Origin: Actinidia chinensis
Taxonomy: Eukaryota; Streptophyta; Magnoliopsida; Ericales; Actinidiaceae
Direction of reading: 5' to 3'
Assembly: GCA_009663005.1 (NCBI GenBank)
Contig: VIGQ01000697.1
Span: 7,501 to 25,394 of the forward strand
Length of the DNA stretch: 17,894 bases
Shown here: positions 9,066 through 17,894 of the stretch, one piece after another
How positions within the stretch are numbered: the stretch's first letter is position 1
How the letters are laid out: the number at the start of each line of letters is the position of its first letter
Notes under the pieces: model-generated
What the model saw: the letters and a program-made list of their open reading frames with translations, nothing else
Database searches by the model: none
Told to the model about the DNA's origin: nothing
Position numbers and translations under genes: made by a program

Positions 9066-9460
9066 TCTTGTTCTAAAAATCCTCCGCCTAGGCGCCTAGG
9101 CCCCCCCCGGCTGCCAGGAGCGCCTAGGCCCCCGCCTAGGGCATTGGGCCCCCGCCGCCCGCTCGGCTTTAACGCCTAGCGCTTTTAGAGCTTCGTTCAA
9201 ATTTTCTATGTATTTTAGGAGACCTAAATTGTCATTTCATCTTCCTCTTTGTATTATTCAATATAAAACATTAACTTTTACTATTTGATATCATTTTTTG
9301 GTTATAATTTGATATTTGGTCATTATTTTATTTTTGATAAATTAATGATTAAGATAAATAAATAAAAAACCGCTTAGGCCCCGCCTAGGCGGCCGTCTAG
9401 CCGACTAGCGCTAGCCCACTCCGCCGCACGAATTTACCGCCTAACGATTTTTAGAACCTT
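9066..9460. mobile_element. hAT-type MITE with GC-rich ends
   Basis: About 395 bp. The right end, read inward on the minus strand, is CAAGGTTCTAAAAATCG; the left end is TCTTGTTCTAAAAATCC. They share TGTTCTAAAAATC/GGTTCTAAAAATC as a terminal inverted repeat, and the CAAGG terminus fits hAT termini. Both subterminal regions are extremely GC-rich and carry the 10 bp palindrome CGCCTAGGCG (9085-9094 and 9382-9391). CCTAGG occurs five times. The core (9181-9370) is very AT-rich. The flanking duplication is ATGTATG. Elements of the style 'TCTAAAAATCG...CGCCTAGGCG' are widespread in plants. There is no transposase, so it is non-autonomous. An open frame crossing its left end (Pro/Arg-rich translation) is an artefact of this GC-rich arm. 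Confidence 0.85.
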
Positions 9461-9461
9461 G

Positions 9462-9468
9462 ATGTATG
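9462..9468. repeat. Target-site duplication, right copy (ATGTATG)
   Basis: Exact match of 9059-9065, directly outside the MITE right end. Confidence 0.75.
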
Positions 9469-9715
9469 GTGAGAGAGAGTTGTTGGACATACTCACATTT
9501 ACGAGAATTCTACAATCTTGGAGGGAACACATGTAATTGAGCACTCAATATTGGTCCAAATGAGAATGGGGCCCAGAACGAGAGATAATAGTGAAGCAAG
9601 GTAAGCCCAAGTGAAATGAGCACGGCAAACCTTTTCAAGATCCGGGCCTTGGATTCGAGCTACACCAACCCCTCCCCCAATAATCCAATATAAAGTATTA
9701 TTGTTCTTACCCACT
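9469..9715 (-). other. Unclassified block, possible SINE or repeat relic
   Basis: Read on the minus strand from 9717, AGTGGGTAAGAAC is followed about 50 bases later by GCTCGAATCC (9661-9652). The pair loosely recalls the A-box and B-box neighbourhood of tRNA-derived SINEs, but the A-box match is poor and no poly-A or T tail or duplication is seen. A 71-codon minus frame (9714-9499) covers the same block and could equally be a TE coding relic. I do not recognise it. Confidence 0.25.
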
Positions 9716-9733
9716 AGAGAGAGAGAGAGAGAG
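9716..9733. repeat. (AG)9 microsatellite
   Basis: Nine AG dinucleotides followed by GGGGTTGGGTTG. It is a simple repeat seen directly. Confidence 0.9.
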
Positions 9734-11000
9734 GGGTTGGGTTGAGGCCTGATCAGAAAGGGAATGGGAGATGGATCTTCGGTTTACTAGGAGAACGCCA
9801 AGGTCCAATACACATGCAACCAAGTTTCCACAGCTGAGTTTCTTGTCATGATGGTTGATGGAATTGGTCAAATCAATCCATGGCAGATATTGAGAGCTGC
9901 CACCCTCATTTCTGAAACTTTAGTTTGCAACAAACCTAACCGCAAACGCATGGCCCTGGCAAAGCGAGCTAAACAAATCAATCTATTCCTCGAATTCCGA
10001 GCAAAGTTGCATTATTGGAGTGCAATGGTCAAATATAATTCAATTGAATGGAATTGAGATCCAATCTGCACAAATCGAATTGCAGTGGTGTGGGTATGGA
10101 AATTGGGTTTGAAAATGCGCTATTGGTAGTTATGAAGTGAGTCCATAGGTTTGGCGTGTGGGGCTATATAGCGCAACAAGGGTATGGTAGTGGGTGTCCA
10201 TGGGTGTGGTCCTAGCATTCATGAACGACCAGTGTTGCCTATTGTGAAAGCCCAGAACTCTTAGATCTATAATTTGACTAATTCTTGCCTCTTCTAATAC
10301 TAATTTCGGCCTCTCTATGTTATATCCCCTTTTAAAGGGGGAAGAGATTCTATTAAAGATGATTCCTAAAGAGAGAACGATGTGGTGGTAGAGAGAGAAT
10401 GAGAGGACCAAGTTTGGTAAATTTGGTAACATGATAAGGGTAATTCAGACTATTCACATGTTTTCAATATTTTATTAAATAAGCTAATTTATGTGTTTAC
10501 TTTAGGTTTATCGGGGACAAGGGCAAATTAGACATTCTTTATCCTCTATCAACAGAGTTAACTGACAAGAGGGAACCTGTAATTTCTTTAATTAACTTTG
10601 GAGGACAAAAATAATAGGCCAATGGTACTCTGTAAAGCAACCTATTTGAATGGAAAGCACCAAAAGTATCATTCTCTAGTCCTTTCTAATGCACAGATAC
10701 TCCGGAAGATAATTCATTTCTTATGAACCCTATATATATAACTCTAAGGGCCTATAGCAACCATCAAACGATTCAAACCTTCGGTAAGATATTTGGATGT
10801 ACAACACAAAGAAGGGAAAGTACTTCACAGGATTTTGAAGAAGATGTAACTCAGAAGAATCATAAGAGAGTAATTACCCGAACAAGGGTTCCACTATCAC
10901 TTATCTTCAATTTCTGATCAGTAATTATACTAAACTGATAGGAAGCTGCCCGGTACATAATGATTTTTTAGTTGTATTACCTTTAATTATATAGTTATTT
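9734..11000. other. Gene-free stretch with small inverted repeats
   Basis: Short + frames at 9848-10057 and 10723-10917 and a minus frame at 10432-10130 have no recognisable domains. A perfect 12 bp palindrome ATTCAATTGAAT lies at 10038-10049. A CCCCTTT-T-AAAGGGG hairpin lies at 10327-10341 (7 bp arms, 1-base loop). Around 10500-10620 the sequence (GGGGACAAGGGCAAATTAGA, then GTTAACTGAC) has the style of a dispersed plant repeat, but no ends can be set. Confidence 0.4.
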
Positions 11001-11700
11001 TATCCGAGAGGAAAATTGAATAGTACCAAATACATCAAGTTTTTTCGTGATTGTAATGTTCAGCAATTTCCTTGATAACACTTAGTGCGGCAGCGATGGC
11101 TACACATAAGAGAAAACCGTTTTGAGTTCAATGATTCCAATGTACTACAAAATGTAATACCCTAATGATTACATATAAAACCAAATGTTTGGAACATTAA
11201 ATTCACATTTTTTGTTCTAAAACATAATCTAGCAATACCAAAGCAATTTAATTTTTTTCGGATGTATTCTTGAAATTGTTTCATTAAGAGGAAAAAATAT
11301 CTGCATACACAGTCTAACTAATCCAACTGCCTCCCTCTCAAAATTTGCTTTCTAAAATGCCACTTCGTATAGACCCTTAAGAAACAATAGAGAAACAGAC
11401 TTTTCAAAATATTAATTTCAAGAAATATAATGTACAAAAAGTCCTATGTGATATATCATGAATACATTTTATAAAAAAACATCTAAAAAACTAATCATAA
11501 TTTATGTATGTCATGGAAAAAAAAAAGGCTATCTTTGTATAAACATTTCCACTTACATCTAGTAAATGAGGGGAAAAAAGATGATAAAAAGGAGGAACAC
11601 GAGAGCGAAGTTGCTAGGCAATTGCATTACCTTACAAAAGCCTCCATAAGGATTATCATCATCATCAAGTAATCAAACACAAGTCTAAAAATCACATTCA
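11001..11700. other. A-rich, U-rich-on-minus DNA, no gene
   Basis: No convincing open frame. On the minus strand a word encoding DDDDNPYGGFCK (11676-11641 region) precedes a GTAATG donor-like site, but the frame is closed immediately upstream and two other frames are also open, so no exon is called. Confidence 0.35.
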
Positions 11701-11800
11701 CCACATTAACCCCTAAGTTATTTTTGAGGATAATTCGTAAAACAATTCATAACTTAATACAAAAGATAGTACAAAAAACATCTAAGACAGTACAAAGTGA

Positions 11801-11935
11801 CTAATACAACAAACACAACCTAAGGCAATCTACCCAAAAGGCACAGAGTTGATGAGGGTCAAGTTGGATAGAGTGCCTTGTGTCAAAAGAGCCATTTGCG
11901 AGGCAAAAGCAACCTCTCAAGGCACCTTTGATATC
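11801..11935 (-). other. Possible terminal exon and 3' UTR of a minus-strand transcript
   Basis: On the minus strand a good acceptor (TTTCAACTGTTTGGCAG, ending at 11936) is followed by two open frames. One stops early with ...YQRCLERLLLPRKWLF and a TGA at 11885-11883. The other runs DIKGALRGCFCLANG... to a TAG at 11801. Downstream the minus strand is TG-rich (TTGTGTTTGTTGTATTAG, TTTTGTATTAAG), like a plant 3' UTR and cleavage region. The product is not recognised and the frame cannot be chosen. It may be chance. Confidence 0.22.
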
Positions 11936-12028
11936 CTGCCAAACAGTTGAAATGGAACTTTTAATTAGATACCCTGAAACTCCAAAAAAATAACTTTCTG
12001 ACCAAATAAACAGCCACAGAATATACAT

Positions 12029-12565
12029 GGAAAAAAAAAAGAGAATAAAAAAAAATAATATTAAGTTAGACCTAAAATCAAATGAGCCCTTATGATCAAA
12101 TCAATCTTAGGACAGAGGTAACTGCCGAAAAAAAGAACCTGACTAACAGGATAAAAATAAACAATAGTGATGCCAAAGAGGGAAATTTGAAGTTTCATGA
12201 TTCACCCCCCGGTGAACGTGGTGTTGTCATGTTTATATCTTTAAAGGCCTTAGAAAGACACAACTGGATGATGATGAGTAAAATACATACCAAGACCATT
12301 CAATCCTAAAACCAGCTACAGAATTTAATGTTGATGTAACATACATGAATCAAATCAGACAAGAGTTGGGAAAAAAAAACAGAATGTAAAATAAAAAAAT
12401 GTCATTTTTGTACCCAACATGTCAAGAGACTCGTTCAAGATAAACAGAACCAAACCTATGGGGAACAAACCCGGATCTTGAAGAAACACATGTTCTCTGT
12501 TGGTATATATAAAAGCATAAACTACCAGAAATAAGAGCAACTGCCAATTAAATCCCCCTATAGAA
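12029..12565. other. Intron-like A-rich stretch
   Basis: No gene called. The + frame 12082-12309 and minus frame 12540-12355 lack domains or splice support. A CACCCCCCGGTGAACGTG patch near 12205 stands out in GC, without explanation. Confidence 0.3.
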
Positions 12566-12790
12566 GGTTGGTTGGTGGTCCACAGTGGTTGGTTGTCTAT
12601 TGGGGGGTGGGGTGGGGGGAAGTTATCTGGGGTGGCAATTGGGAGGTAGTGTCTTCAGCAACTGATTGGTAGTATGTTGGTGGAGATAGCACAATTGGAA
12701 GGGGAAGAATGATGAGGGGGAGAATGGAGGGGGTGATCAGGCTGGATCAGAGAGAGAGATCTGGAGATGAGGTTGGCAGCGAAGACAGAG
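12566..12790 (+). other. G/purine-rich island with G-quadruplex potential
   Basis: The + strand is dominated by GGT, GGGGAG and GAGA words. G6-T-G4-T-G6 lies at 12602-12619, followed nine bases later by G4 at 12629-12632. Four G-tracts could fold as a quadruplex with two 1-base loops and one longer loop. The minus strand would be a C/T-rich transcript segment (CTCTCTCTCTGATCCAGCC), similar to a plant 5' leader or intronic polypyrimidine region. No open frame depends on it. Confidence 0.55.
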
Positions 12791-15700
12791 AAGCGACCCC
12801 CATACTTTCAAAGTGTGAGTCATAAAGAAGTCTATAGAAACAGAGCCTAAAAAGGTTCACAAGCTTAACCATACACCAAAATGGCCCAACAGGAGCCAAT
12901 GGATTCGTAGATAATAAGAATAGCCTGACCTGAAACTATAGCCGCCCTTTATAAGATCAGTGAAGCTGACTGCCCAAGAGGCCATAAACCAATCCATCAA
13001 CGTCAAACAGTCACTGGCCCAAGGTACACAAGCTATGACAAAACATCAAAATCACAGTCAAAGACTATGACTAGAGATAGAGGATGCACAGATCGACTTG
13101 CTCCTAGACCAAAATGACCATTGAAATTAAACACACCTAAATCACTGCATGCTTTATATAAGGGGTTGTAATTGTGTAAATATTTCCTCAGCTTAAATCA
13201 ACTCAGGACGAGCATAACCAGTCAAATTTTTACAGGCAGGTTAAACAATAAGACAATTAGAAAGCAAATAAGTGTATAAGTAAGTATCATTCCCAGAGAA
13301 ACTTGTGTTCACCTACATTTTGAAGCAATCACAGAACCATGAGTCCCGCCTCTACAAAATAGCATTTCAGCCCTTTTGCTATTTCAGTCAAAGGTCCCAT
13401 ACCAATCTCCATGAGTGAACAGCATGGCCCTAATAGTTGTGGCAGACCTTCAGCACAGTGTCAGTGTTAGAAGTTGCAACTAACAGATGTCAGCAACGCT
13501 TTCACCTTGCCCGCCACCAAACAAAGTAAGAGAAGTAAGGCATCTAGAAATTTCGGCGAGTTAAATAATTTTTAGAGCAAATGGACATGAAATTTAAATC
13601 TCCACAGATCCCACCTTTTTCTTATGGAAAATCAAAAACACAAAGCAAGAAAGCCAATGAAAAAGTATGCAGTCTTCCATAATATGTTTGATGGAATCTT
13701 ACCTCAACAATATCACCTTTTTTCTCTTTTCCCCACGAACCACAGCTCTCCTCAGACCCTCTTCCAGCCTCCCACCAACCATCTGTCCCCCCCCCAACAT
13801 CATACCACATTGTATGTAAAACATAACAAATAATATCATCGAATCCAAAAATAAATTCTAGCACCTACCGGTTCGTATTACAGCATTATGTAATGCAACT
13901 CTAGAGAAACTGGAGCACATTCATGAACTGAGAAGGCTTAATGAGCATTATTCTATAAAATCATTTGTGTGGAAAGCAAACGTTGGGTCATAAAACTAAA
14001 CAGAAAGATTTAGACGTCCAGCCACTTTATTTTTGTATCTTAATAAATTAAGCACATTTTTTTTTAAAATGAACCACAACGTATTTTATGAGCCATATAC
14101 ACAGTTACAGCCTTTTTGAACAAAGAAACAACTTAAAAACATCTGTATCTTTACATTTTGGTTGATTGGCCCGATATGACAGTCACTATTCAATCTGACT
14201 GCATGAAAATCGCATCCACACTGTGTAAGAATTAATGGACATTGTAGTTTAGCAAAATAATTGATGCTCATGATAACAACTATAGATAAAAAAGAAAAAA
14301 ACCCAATTTTAACAGTAGCAGTTGAAACATGCAAGACACCCCATGGTTAAGAAATAACACTGCTTAATTATGTTTTTTGAAAGTTCATGTTGAGTACAAT
14401 TTACGTTTCTTGAAAATATGAAAGAGACACTAAAACCTGACCCACAAAGTAGTATCTGAATTGAATTGATTTCAAACCTGATCAGAAAGCATTTTTAGGT
14501 TTCCCCCACTAAAAGTCTTACCGTATGTACCAAAAGAAAAATCCACATAGAAGGTAGCGGAAAAACATCAAATTTTACGCAAATTCCCAAAAAAAGGGGC
14601 TTAACATCATCAGTAAAAATTAACCACGATGATTTGGGATTTGTAGATTTAATTATTATATTGAGGTTCTCATGGTTAGTGAGGAACCGAATTGCAACCA
14701 CTAATACTTTTGTTGGGATACGTGGATTTGTAATCTAGGAATTTAAATTTTTATCCCAAATCCGTCGACAGTATATTCGCATGGAGGAAAGATCAAAGGG
14801 ATTTGAAATCAAGGGCACAACCACTTCTATCTCATTGAATGCGCAAAAGAGAAAAAATAAAAAAGATTCAAATAACTCCAAAATAGGTGTTATTTGAGCA
14901 AACATCCTTAGAGATTTTAAATTTCATTATATTGAAATTCCACCTATCCAAATGGAAATGCACAAGAAATATAATATGAACTACAATGTCCCTTCAAATA
15001 AGTGTTGTACAAAGAGTTGTGAACCAAACCCCAAATCCGAGTTATGACAACCACTGAAACTTTTGTTGAAAGCGGAAGAAAAGAACAAATTCACACGGAC
15101 AACGTTAGTAAAGCATAGTCTATCATAGCAGTAAGTAAATGAGAAAAAAAAAAAAAATTGAACAAAAAAAAGTACGACCGAAATCAACGTTTACATTCAA
15201 GGTTAAAATAAAAGAACGGTACATACGAACCAAGGGCACAATTTTGGAAAGGCAATGTGATTTATATTGTAATTCATCTACAGACATAATCACGAGCTAG
15301 GGGCTACAACACCACAAGAAAGGGAAGATGGGGAGAGTTAACCTCCAAAAAAATATAAATTCATATCGTTGCAAGTTCATGATTATCACCTATTACTTTC
15401 CAACAAACAGCTCACAATTACATTCAGCATCCGTATCCTTCCAGGTACAGAGAAGAAAAAAGTTTATGAATTCTTCAAAATACAAATAAATAGGGTATTC
15501 CATATGTTCAACTTTATATTATGTAATAAATGAGTAGGAATCTGTAGATTAAATGATGCTTTTTTTTCCCTTCCCACGACACCAACACAACTACCACGAC
15601 AAGTCAACCGATGATTTGTAATTTTTCCCACACAAAATTATGTATAAGAGGTATTTTACATGTCAAGTTGGCTTTATGAGAAGCAAATTGTTCAAATTAT

Positions 15701-15900
15701 AACCACCAAAAATCACAACCATAACTACCAGGTAACACAGGGAAAAGCCCTTCATCAATCATGGCTAGTCAATAACTATTTTACATTCAAGAGAAGACAT
15801 AGAGAAGTAAGCGAATTAAACGCCTGCATTGTTACAATAAAAATAGAGTCAATAGAAATTAGACCACAACGTATTATTAAGCAGGATTAACAAAGAACAA
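12791..15900. other. Long intron-like or intergenic stretch, no supported gene
   Basis: The + strand is A-rich, hence U-rich on minus, as for plant introns of a minus-strand gene. Short frames (minus 13864-13622, 14334-14086, 14701-14495, 15187-14981; + 13624-13833, 15660-15890) show no domains. A C9 run lies at 13787-13795 in a C-rich patch (13736-13797), and homopolymer A runs occur near 14283 and 15146. A minus segment at about 13560-13490 reads SLTLFGGGQGESVADIC before a stop, but it has no splice support. No TE ends were found. Confidence 0.4.
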
Positions 15901-15990
15901 GAACAAGAAGTACCAATCTGATGGATGTCATGAATTGTACAGTGAACACAAGTAAGAAAAAACCATCTTTGACCTGCTGATGAAATTGCA

Positions 15991-16155
15991 TTAGAAGACT
16001 GACAAGCCGAAGGCATATATTCTTTGTGGTGCCTTGAGACGTTTCTCCAAACTTCTTACAGTATCATTAATAGAAGGTATGCCGTCCAACAGTTTTCGAC
16101 CATATGGCAAATAGTTTATGGTAGCTGATTTTAATATATTCAATAGACGCATTGA
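15991..16155 (-). CDS. Possible terminal coding exon, unknown product
   Basis: Read on the minus strand, 54 codons and a TAA (15993-15991) follow an acceptor CTAAATTCTTTAG with a branch-like TGCTAAAT just before it. The frame begins SMRLLNILKSATINYLPYG and ends LKAPQRIYAFGLSVF. A charged middle (DTVRSLEKRLK) could be a short helix. It joins in phase 0 to the possible upstream exon at 16334-16281. The intervening 125 bp begins GTATTTG and is T-rich, like a normal plant intron. The downstream minus sequence is T-rich and 3'-UTR-like (TTGTTCTTGTTCTTTG, TTAATAATAC). I do not recognise the protein, other frames are also open over part of it, and a competing donor-like GTAAGA lies inside. A chance frame is a real possibility. 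Confidence 0.3.
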   Translation of the reverse strand, partial: SMRLLNILKSATINYLPYGRKLLDGIPSINDTVRSLEKRLKAPQRIYAFGLSVF

Positions 16156-16280
16156 CTAAAGAATTTAGCATCCTAACACCTTGTATGCCATAACAAAACA
16201 ATTATAAATAAAAGGAGAAATAAGAAGCAAGAGAAAGAAACTCGCTTAAGATTGACCTTAACAATCGATTATACAAATAC

Positions 16281-16334
16281 CTGTAGCACCTGAAAACATT
16301 TGACATGTATAGTGGGAAGACAATGTACGTCAAG
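16281..16334 (-). CDS. Possible 18-codon internal exon, joins to 16155-15991
   Basis: On the minus strand it is bounded by TACTTGACATGAAG as acceptor (pyrimidine-rich upstream, CTTGAC branch-like) and CTACAG/GTATTTG as donor. It encodes LDVHCLPTIHVKCFQVLQ in a frame continuous with the next candidate exon. The intron between them (16280-16156) is 125 bp and T-rich on the minus strand. The support is splice signals plus phase agreement only; there is no family match. The acceptor is not the strongest possible, and the frame stays open further upstream to about 16365. Confidence 0.28.
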
Positions 16335-16653
16335 CTTCATGTCAAGTAGAAGACAAAATTGGACTCAAGTGTGACAAATCAAAGAAAATGCAAAACGGGC
16401 AATAACGTAATTCAATGGAGATAACAAGTGACCAGGATACAAAAACTCCAAAATTCATGGTTTACTAAAACCATTGCAAATACAGCTACCCCAAACAGCT
16501 TAACGGTGACTAGGGAATAGCCGATGATGAGTATGACTTCCATAAGTCGGAGTAAAGGCAATGGTATAGAAACACTTAAACCAAGCGCACAATATGTTGA
16601 ACGTGATATAAAGCTCATGTAGCGAATTGCGTGTACGGACAAGAATTACAAAC
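16335..16653. other. Intron-like stretch
   Basis: T-rich on the minus strand. A 76-codon minus frame (16642-16412) gives a hydrophobic translation, as T-rich introns commonly do, so it is not called as a membrane protein. Confidence 0.35.
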
Positions 16654-16757
16654 TATTTTTGGGCCACTAAGCGATTTCCCAATTGTTGTTGGGGATACGG
16701 GCTTTAGAGGTAAAAAGGTGTCAACAGTTTGGGTTTCTACACGAGTAACAGCATGCA
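16654..16757 (-). CDS. Possible exon fragment, unknown product
   Basis: On the minus strand an acceptor (CTTACTCAGCCTTGCAG) precedes an open frame HAVTRVETQTVDTFLPLKPV, continuing SPTTIGKSLSGPKI. A weak donor GTTTGT lies at 16653-16648; otherwise the frame runs on to a TGA at 16617-16615. The composition (Thr, Pro, Val, Lys, without the Phe/Leu/Ile runs of intronic frames) looks more coding-like than the surroundings. With the GTTTGT donor it would join 16334-16281 in phase 0. A + strand frame (16631-16903) overlaps it and is no better supported. Confidence 0.2.
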
Positions 16758-17270
16758 CTGCAAGGCTGAGTAAGCAAGCCAAATCAATGGCTCAAGAACC
16801 AAAGATCAGGTCAGATTCTACCAGGTTAAGGCCCCATTTTCGATACAATAGTCAAGATGACACAAAACTACTTTTCTTATTTTGTGTTTCACTAACAGGA
16901 TGAGTAAGAGAAATCAACTTAAACAAATTGTCATAAGAAAAAAAATAGAAAGCATCCGTATTCAAGGATTATACAAAACTACTTTTCACGGGCCCAGTTC
17001 AGCATCAGTTATCAAGGGTGTAAAAACAACTACTTTCTTTTCTAACAAGTATTGCTAGAGACACAAACAACAGCTCCGTAAAAAGAAAACAGAGAAATGA
17101 CCCAAACCAAGATAAAAAAATCTTTCAAAGCTCAATAATCACCGCAACTTCTAGTTTTACAGTTTTGCCAGTATCAAGAGGTAATGTAGGTGTAGAACAA
17201 GAAACATCTTTTAGAAATAATTAGTTGCATTTGGATGCTAACTCAAAAAACCTATGTAAACTGTGGAAAC
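16758..17270. other. Intron-like stretch
   Basis: T-rich on the minus strand throughout. One minus segment (about 17215-17135) reads ...STPTLPLDTGKTVKLEVAVI and then closes at a TGA, without clear splice sites. It is noted but not called. Confidence 0.3.
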
Positions 17271-17490
17271 CTTAGCACCCATTTCTCAAAACAATGGGGT
17301 TCTTGTTGTTCTTCGGTAAACACCTTCTTCCTATTTTAGCGAGAAATATTTTAGTCGGTTTCCAGATAAAAGAGATGGTATGCGGATACGCTAGACGTTA
17401 CTCTACTAGAGCTTCTCACATTTTCTACCTGGCGTTTCTCTTGCTCAACTCTCTCAAGTCTTGTAGTGATATCCATGAATACTCAAAGAT
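17271..17490 (-). pseudogene. Possible two-exon coding remnant, unknown product
   Basis: Two minus-strand segments, 17490-17429 and 17330-17271, are separated by 98 bp that start GTAGAA and end CGCTAAAATAG (branch-like CTAAA plus AG). Their phases agree (AG + G), giving FEYSWISLQDLRELSKRNA, then RKKVFTEEQQEPHCFEKWVL. The region has higher GC than its surroundings. Read without splicing, another minus frame gives MDITTRLERVEQEKRQVEN and closes at 17376. Upstream there is a stop four codons before the first segment and only a weak acceptor. A + strand frame (17294-17536) covers the same DNA. It may be a gene relic, a TE gag-like relic or chance. It is listed as a remnant because no start or continuation is found. 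Confidence 0.22.
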
Positions 17491-17544
17491 CTTTTATGAC
17501 GACTCTAAGTTTCGCTTGTCTTTCTTTGCCATATAAAGACTAAA

Positions 17545-17760
17545 AGAAGCTTCTATGGCTCTGGCTGGTACCAGCTTTTCGGCTGTCTTTTTTTAAACTT
17601 ATAAGCAAAAAAGTCGGTCAAAATTGGCTTTTTTGTTTTTGTTTTTTGTGTATTTTTAGCTAAAGTAAAGACAGAAAGAAAAAAAGTCAAAAAAAAAACA
17701 CTTTTTTGGTTAGTAGCAAACTTAAAAAAAAAACTGACTTTTAAGATTACCAAAACGTAG
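17545..17760. mobile_element. MITE-like fragment with palindromes
   Basis: Contains perfect palindromes AGAAGCTTCT (17545-17554) and GCTGGTACCAGC (17564-17575), then alternating A/T-rich words of the type TTTTCGGCTG, CTTATAAGC, AAAGTCGGT and AAAACTGACTTTTAAG. It ends ACCAAAACGTAGCC. Many plant MITEs have the same style (repeated AAGTCGG/AAGCTGG words and an outer CGTTTGGT-type end). No matching left terminus or target duplication was found, so extent and class are uncertain. Confidence 0.3.
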
Positions 17761-17894
17761 CCTGGGATTAGGCGAAAGCATAAGGCCGTTTAACGCCCTT
17801 AATCTTTTAATATTTTTATATTAGAAAAATGGGCTTTGTCTTCAGTAACATGGATCAGTTCAAACCTTGATTTTAATGCCTATTGTCAGACTCG
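17761..17894. other. End of window, nothing recognised
   Basis: AT-rich sequence with GGCCGTTTAACGCC near 17782. There is no open frame, repeat partner or TE end. Confidence 0.4.

Noticed and set aside
8943..9179. 78-codon + open frame with a Pro/Arg-rich end
   Set aside because: Its C-terminal part is the GC-rich arm of the MITE (CGCCTAGG repeats) and it crosses the target-site duplication, so it is not a gene.
9652..9717. tRNA-derived SINE head (A-box and B-box like words)
   Set aside because: The A-box match is poor and there is no tail or duplication; kept only as a low-confidence mention.
13300..13370. Possible inverted relation between the C-rich patch near 13.75 kb and the G-rich island near 12.6 kb
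   Set aside because: Only composition is shared (GGTTGGTGG-type words); no extended complementary alignment could be made.
13622..13864. Overlapping frames on both strands (minus 80 codons, + 69 codons)
   Set aside because: Created by a C-rich/G-rich low-complexity patch (C9 run); no motif on either strand.
16412..16642. Hydrophobic 76-codon minus frame resembling a membrane protein
   Set aside because: T-rich intron-like DNA yields Leu/Ile/Val/Phe-rich translations by composition alone.

Overview
This is nuclear DNA of a flowering plant, probably a eudicot. It is AT-rich, has no bacterial-style gene packing, no open frame longer than about 100 codons, and many homopolymer runs, together with degraded LTR retrotransposon and DNA-transposon pieces of plant type. 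No complete protein-coding gene, rRNA, tRNA or CRISPR array can be supported. The base composition is T-rich on the + strand up to about 0.9 kb and mostly A-rich after that.

Left part (1-1910): T-rich, intron-like or intergenic DNA with a three-copy 21-22 bp tandem repeat (558-616), then unclassified sequence with a pyrimidine-rich patch near 1.5 kb.

Centre (1911-7910): nested retrotransposon remains. Two direct, diverged copies of a long repeat (1911-3284 and about 5949-7910) share blocks in the same order and both stop at a GTCT(T)ACA end. Their motifs resemble Tat/Ogre-type Ty3/gypsy LTRs. Copy 1 carries a 200 bp copia-like solo LTR (2005-2204, 5 bp target duplication) and a 280 bp hAT-like insertion (2831-3110), and it lacks about 1.1 kb present in copy 2. 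Copy 2 supplies the empty site for both insertions. Between the copies lies a degenerate minisatellite of about 31 bp units (3528-4295). Several of its units keep a perfect small hairpin although the stem bases differ between units. An inverted copia-type primer-binding-site relic lies at 4427-4472.

Right-centre (7911-11000): unclassified TE-like DNA and a well-delimited hAT-type MITE at 9066-9460, with GC-rich CCTAGG-bearing ends, an AT-rich core and an ATGTATG target duplication.

Right part (11000-17894): A-rich on +, so U-rich if transcribed from the minus strand, as plant introns are. It contains a few short, phase-compatible, splice-flanked open segments on the minus strand (16334-16281 joined to 16155-15991; 17490-17429 joined to 17330-17271; a possible terminal exon and 3' UTR below 11935). 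These are weak hints of an intron-rich minus-strand gene or gene remnant, whose product I do not recognise. A G-rich island (12566-12790) with quadruplex potential and a MITE-like palindromic stretch (17545-17760) complete the window.
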